From an archaeon UBA168 (GTDB lineage: Archaea; Thermoproteota; Thermoprotei_A; Marsarchaeales; UBA168), in NCBI GenBank assembly GCA_002507085.1, contig DAYW01000048.1, positions 1 to 6,203 on the forward strand: DNA of 6,203 nucleotides, written 5' to 3'. The notes below the pieces were generated by a model. That model ran no database searches. It was not told the DNA's origin and saw only the letters and a list, made by a program, of their open reading frames with translations. Made by a program: the position numbers and the translations under genes. This document shows, piece after piece, positions 4,493-6,203 of the stretch (its first letter is position 1; each line of letters opens with the position of its first letter).

Positions 4493-5171
4493 CACGATTG
4501 GAGTTACAAGAGGTCGTTTAATGGGAAGCAATTGGGTTGGCGTTAAGGTTTTTGCCAACGACAAGGTTGCTCTCATACCTCCTTCTTTCGATGAAAAGTC
4601 CTCGAGCTTGGTGAAGAACGCCCTTGCGGTTGAAACGCTTCGGGTGGATGTAATATCTTCAGAACTTCATGGCGTTATGATAGCAGGCAACAACAACGGC
4701 GTTCTTTTCCCCTGGAACGTCGATGATGATGAGCTATCTGCAGTAAAAAAAGGTTATGACCTTAACGTAGGACAGCTTCAAACCAACTACACCGCCCTCG
4801 GAAACCTAATACTGGCTAACTCGTTTTTTGCGCTCGTGTACGAGGGATTTGACCGCGAAACCGTGAAGCATATATCTGACGTCCTTGGCGTCGAGGTTGA
4901 AAGGGGACGCATAGGGCAGTACACCACGGTCGGCTCGCTGGCAGTGGTGACTGATAGGGGGCTCGTGCTCCCACCCTCTGTATCCGATGATGAAATCAGA
5001 GAGCTGGGGCAAAAATTCAGGGTGAGAGGTGACACTGCAACCGTTAACATCGGGTTTAACTACCTAAGGCTTGGGTTGGTAGCGAACTCTTTTGGAGCGC
5101 TAGCAGGCGAAGCGAGCACGGGGCCGGAACTGGTAAACATAGAACGCGCGTTAGCGTTAAACCAGCAGTGA
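4467..5171 (+). CDS. eif6: Translation initiation factor aIF6 (ribosome anti-association factor)
   Basis: aIF6 binds the large subunit and prevents premature joining with the small subunit; its eukaryotic homologue also acts in 60S maturation. The 234-aa product has the pentein-type repeated pattern: GVKVFANDKVALIPP, GVMIAGNNNGVLFP, NYTALGNLILANSFFALV, YTTVGSLAVVTDRGLVLPP, NYLRLGLVANSFGALAG, ending TGPELVNIERAL. Archaeal homologues have about 220 residues. GTG 4467 overlaps rpl31e; ATG 4521 would remove part of the first strand. A true start between them (for example at ATT 4497) is conceivable, so the N-terminus is uncertain by up to about 18 residues. There is no Shine-Dalgarno site. Co-transcription with rpl31e is likely. 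Confidence 0.94.
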   Translation: MSLLHKAISTIGVTRGRLMGSNWVGVKVFANDKVALIPPSFDEKSSSLVKNALAVETLRVDVISSELHGVMIAGNNNGVLFPWNVDDDELSAVKKGYDLNVGQLQTNYTALGNLILANSFFALVYEGFDRETVKHISDVLGVEVERGRIGQYTTVGSLAVVTDRGLVLPPSVSDDEIRELGQKFRVRGDTATVNIGFNYLRLGLVANSFGALAGEASTGPELVNIERALALNQQ

Positions 5172-5185
5172 AGCTTGCCAAGCTT
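5171..5185 (+). repeat. Two AAGCTT hexamers three bases apart
   Basis: AAGCTT-GCC-AAGCTT lies right after the aIF6 stop. Each hexamer is a palindrome, so the unit is both a direct and an inverted repeat. It sits just upstream of the next promoter element. No function is evident; it may be chance. Confidence 0.3.
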
Positions 5186-5188
5186 AGG

Positions 5189-5194
5189 CTTAAG
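5189..5194 (+). promoter_or_regulatory. TATA-like promoter element of rpl18a/LX
   Basis: CTTAAG, core centred 26.5 bases before ATG 5218, lies in the 46-base gap after aIF6. It would allow a separate leaderless transcript for LX-prefoldin-ftsY. Read-through from aIF6 is equally possible. Confidence 0.4.
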
Positions 5195-5217
5195 TCTTAG
5201 CAGTCAATTCATCACAA

Positions 5218-5460
5218 ATGAGCTCCGAGCAACAGCCTCACATTTATGAGGTAAAGGGAAGAGTGGCAGATGGGTTTTACGGTCATGTTTTCGTAAAGTA
5301 CGTAGTAGCAACCAACGAGAAGCGCGCCATCGACAGGGTTCTGTCTGAGATAGGAAGCAAGCACCATGCCAAGCGGGGAGAAATAAGAATAGAGAGCATA
5401 GAGGAAGTCAAGAATCCAGACAATATAGATGATCCCATAATAAAGCAGATGATGCAACTT
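5218..5460 (+). CDS. rpl18a: Large ribosomal subunit protein eL20 (L18a/LX), no in-frame stop
   Basis: LX is a small protein of the archaeal 50S subunit related to eukaryotic L18a. The family part is HIYEVKGRVADG, FVKYVVATNEKRAIDRVLSEIGSKHHAKRGEIRIESIEEV (about residues 8-64), then a short tail to about residue 81. Homologues have about 75-85 residues. The end at 5460 is only the point where the prefoldin gene begins: the LX frame has no stop there and stays open through all of prefoldin alpha, joining ftsY in the same frame to the window end (328 stop-free codons from 5218). A TGA at 5460-5462, inside the prefoldin start TTG-A, would end LX at the usual length if one more base (for example one T) preceded it. 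A base lost in assembly, a true run-on product or frameshifting are all possible. Confidence 0.85.
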
Positions 5461-5884
5461 GAGCGAAGAAAGAGAAGAGTTCCAAAACCTAAGCGATCAG
5501 TACGTCTATCTCGAATCCTTACTGAGGGCCTTAAGCGACCAAGAGCGGTTAATAACGGCATACCTTCAAGAAACCGAGGGGGCGCTGGCAGCGCTGAAGT
5601 CTTTGAGCGGCGGCTTTCTGGCAAACCTAGGGGCGGGCGTTTTCGTGCAAGCGGCAACTGCGGACCAGAAGGTATTCGTCTCGCTTGGTCAATCGGTTTT
5701 TGCCGAAAGGCCCAAGGAAGAAGTCGTGGCGTATCTGGAAAAAAGGCGCGACGAACTTCAGAAGAGCATACAGGCCACTCAGATAAGGGAAAGGCAGACG
5801 GCTGGGGCCATGCAATCCATGGAACCGAGATTGAGAGAGCTGGCCAGCAAGCTAGGTCTCGCACGATGGTTTTTGAGGGAATAA
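5459..5884 (+). CDS. pfdA: Prefoldin alpha subunit (GimC alpha)
   Basis: Prefoldin (two alpha, four beta subunits) binds unfolded nascent proteins with its coiled-coil arms and passes them to the thermosome chaperonin. The 141-aa product has the family plan: an N-terminal coiled coil (about 2-47), the beta-hairpin assembly region with LGAGVFVQAATADQKVFVSLGQSVFAERP (about 57-85), and a C-terminal coiled coil (about 86-135). The start is TTG 5459; no ATG is available before the first helix is lost. The gene overlaps the end of the LX frame and the first 19 bases of ftsY, so the three are packed for coupled translation. The beta subunit gene is not in this window. Confidence 0.92.
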   Translation: MSEEREEFQNLSDQYVYLESLLRALSDQERLITAYLQETEGALAALKSLSGGFLANLGAGVFVQAATADQKVFVSLGQSVFAERPKEEVVAYLEKRRDELQKSIQATQIRERQTAGAMQSMEPRLRELASKLGLARWFLRE

Positions 5885-6203
5885 AGAGGGCTTTTGCGAG
5901 GCTTAGAGAGCATAGGGACGAAGAGGCAAGACAGCTTCTGCTCGAGGCCGGAGTTGCCCTCGAGGTCGTAGAACAGATACAGCTCGAGGCAAAAGAGAGA
6001 GAACTTTCGGACGTTATTTATGATAGGCTGAAGCTCCTTGAGTCACCGGACTTGGAGTCTTTGATAAACCAAGGGAAGAACTGGCCCTACGTCATGGTCT
6101 TTTTTGGCGTAAATGGCGTCGGAAAAACGACGGCAGTAGCTAAAGTGTGCAAACTACTCATGTCAAGGGGCTTTAAGCCCACACTGGCCCCCGCTGATAC
6201 GTA
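5866..6203 (+). CDS. ftsY: Signal recognition particle receptor FtsY, N-terminal part, cut by window edge
   Basis: FtsY is the SRP-receptor GTPase that docks SRP-ribosome complexes at the membrane and delivers them to the Sec translocon. The visible 112 codons hold a compact helical N domain (about 1-72) and the start of the G domain: PYVMVFFGVNGVGKTT with the P-loop at 81-89, then the family's KPTLAPADT (104-112), where most members have a DTF/DTY-R motif next. The GVNGVGKT form fits FtsY rather than SRP54 (usually GLQGSGKT). No acidic A domain precedes the N domain, as is common in archaea. ATG 5866 overlaps prefoldin alpha by 19 bases. The frame is continuous upstream with the LX frame without any stop, so ftsY could in principle also be made as a run-on from LX. 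Confidence 0.93.
   Translation, partial: MVFEGIKRAFARLREHRDEEARQLLLEAGVALEVVEQIQLEAKERELSDVIYDRLKLLESPDLESLINQGKNWPYVMVFFGVNGVGKTTAVAKVCKLLMSRGFKPTLAPADT

Noticed and set aside
5283..5864. 193-codon minus-strand frame opposite LX and prefoldin alpha
   Set aside because: It overlaps well-supported genes on the other strand and its product is a Pro/Arg/Leu-rich mixture typical of antisense translation.
1..6203. CRISPR array, insertion sequence or defence island
   Set aside because: No regularly spaced repeats, terminal inverted repeats, transposase or defence-protein motifs were seen on either strand.

Overview
The window is archaeal chromosomal DNA of moderate GC content. The evidence is archaeal/eukaryotic-type translation genes (L31e, aIF6, L18a/LX, prefoldin alpha, SRP receptor FtsY), tRNAs without an encoded CCA, an intron in a tRNA anticodon loop, and start codons preceded by a TATA-like TTAA core about 25 bases upstream instead of a Shine-Dalgarno site. 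The NuoA/NuoB pair and the gene mix suggest the TACK side of the Archaea (Nitrososphaeria/'Aigarchaeota'-like). That placement is an inference, not something the sequence proves.

Layout. Positions 1-640 (minus) carry nuoA followed at once by the N-terminal part of nuoB, the start of a complex I-type operon that runs off the left edge. Divergent from it (744-2130, plus) are an E1-like ThiF/MoeB-family adenylyltransferase and endonuclease III (nth), which overlap by about 120 bases. Convergent with nth, and overlapping its 3' end, is a family 4 uracil-DNA glycosylase (minus). So two Fe-S base-excision-repair glycosylases lie tail to tail. A divergent gap of about 340 bases leads to upp (uracil phosphoribosyltransferase, plus). 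Then come two convergent tRNA genes: tRNA-Val(GAC) on plus and tRNA-Gly(GCC) with an 11-base intron on minus.

After a gap of about 290 bases rich in inverted repeats and carrying its own TATA box, a translation and protein-biogenesis cluster begins: rpl31e, aIF6, rpl18a/LX, prefoldin alpha and the start of ftsY. Its products are two large-subunit proteins, a 60S/50S anti-association and biogenesis factor, a chaperone subunit for nascent proteins, and the membrane receptor for SRP-bound ribosomes. Together they serve ribosome maturation and co-translational folding and targeting.

Notable points. The L18a/LX reading frame has no stop codon: it stays open through the whole prefoldin gene, which lies in another frame, and joins ftsY in frame. 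The E1-like gene likewise runs past its family's usual end into nth. At three tandem junctions the downstream start sits in an NTGA tetranucleotide whose TGA is exactly one base out of frame with the upstream gene. No CRISPR array, insertion sequence, phage gene or clearly novel defence system is visible.
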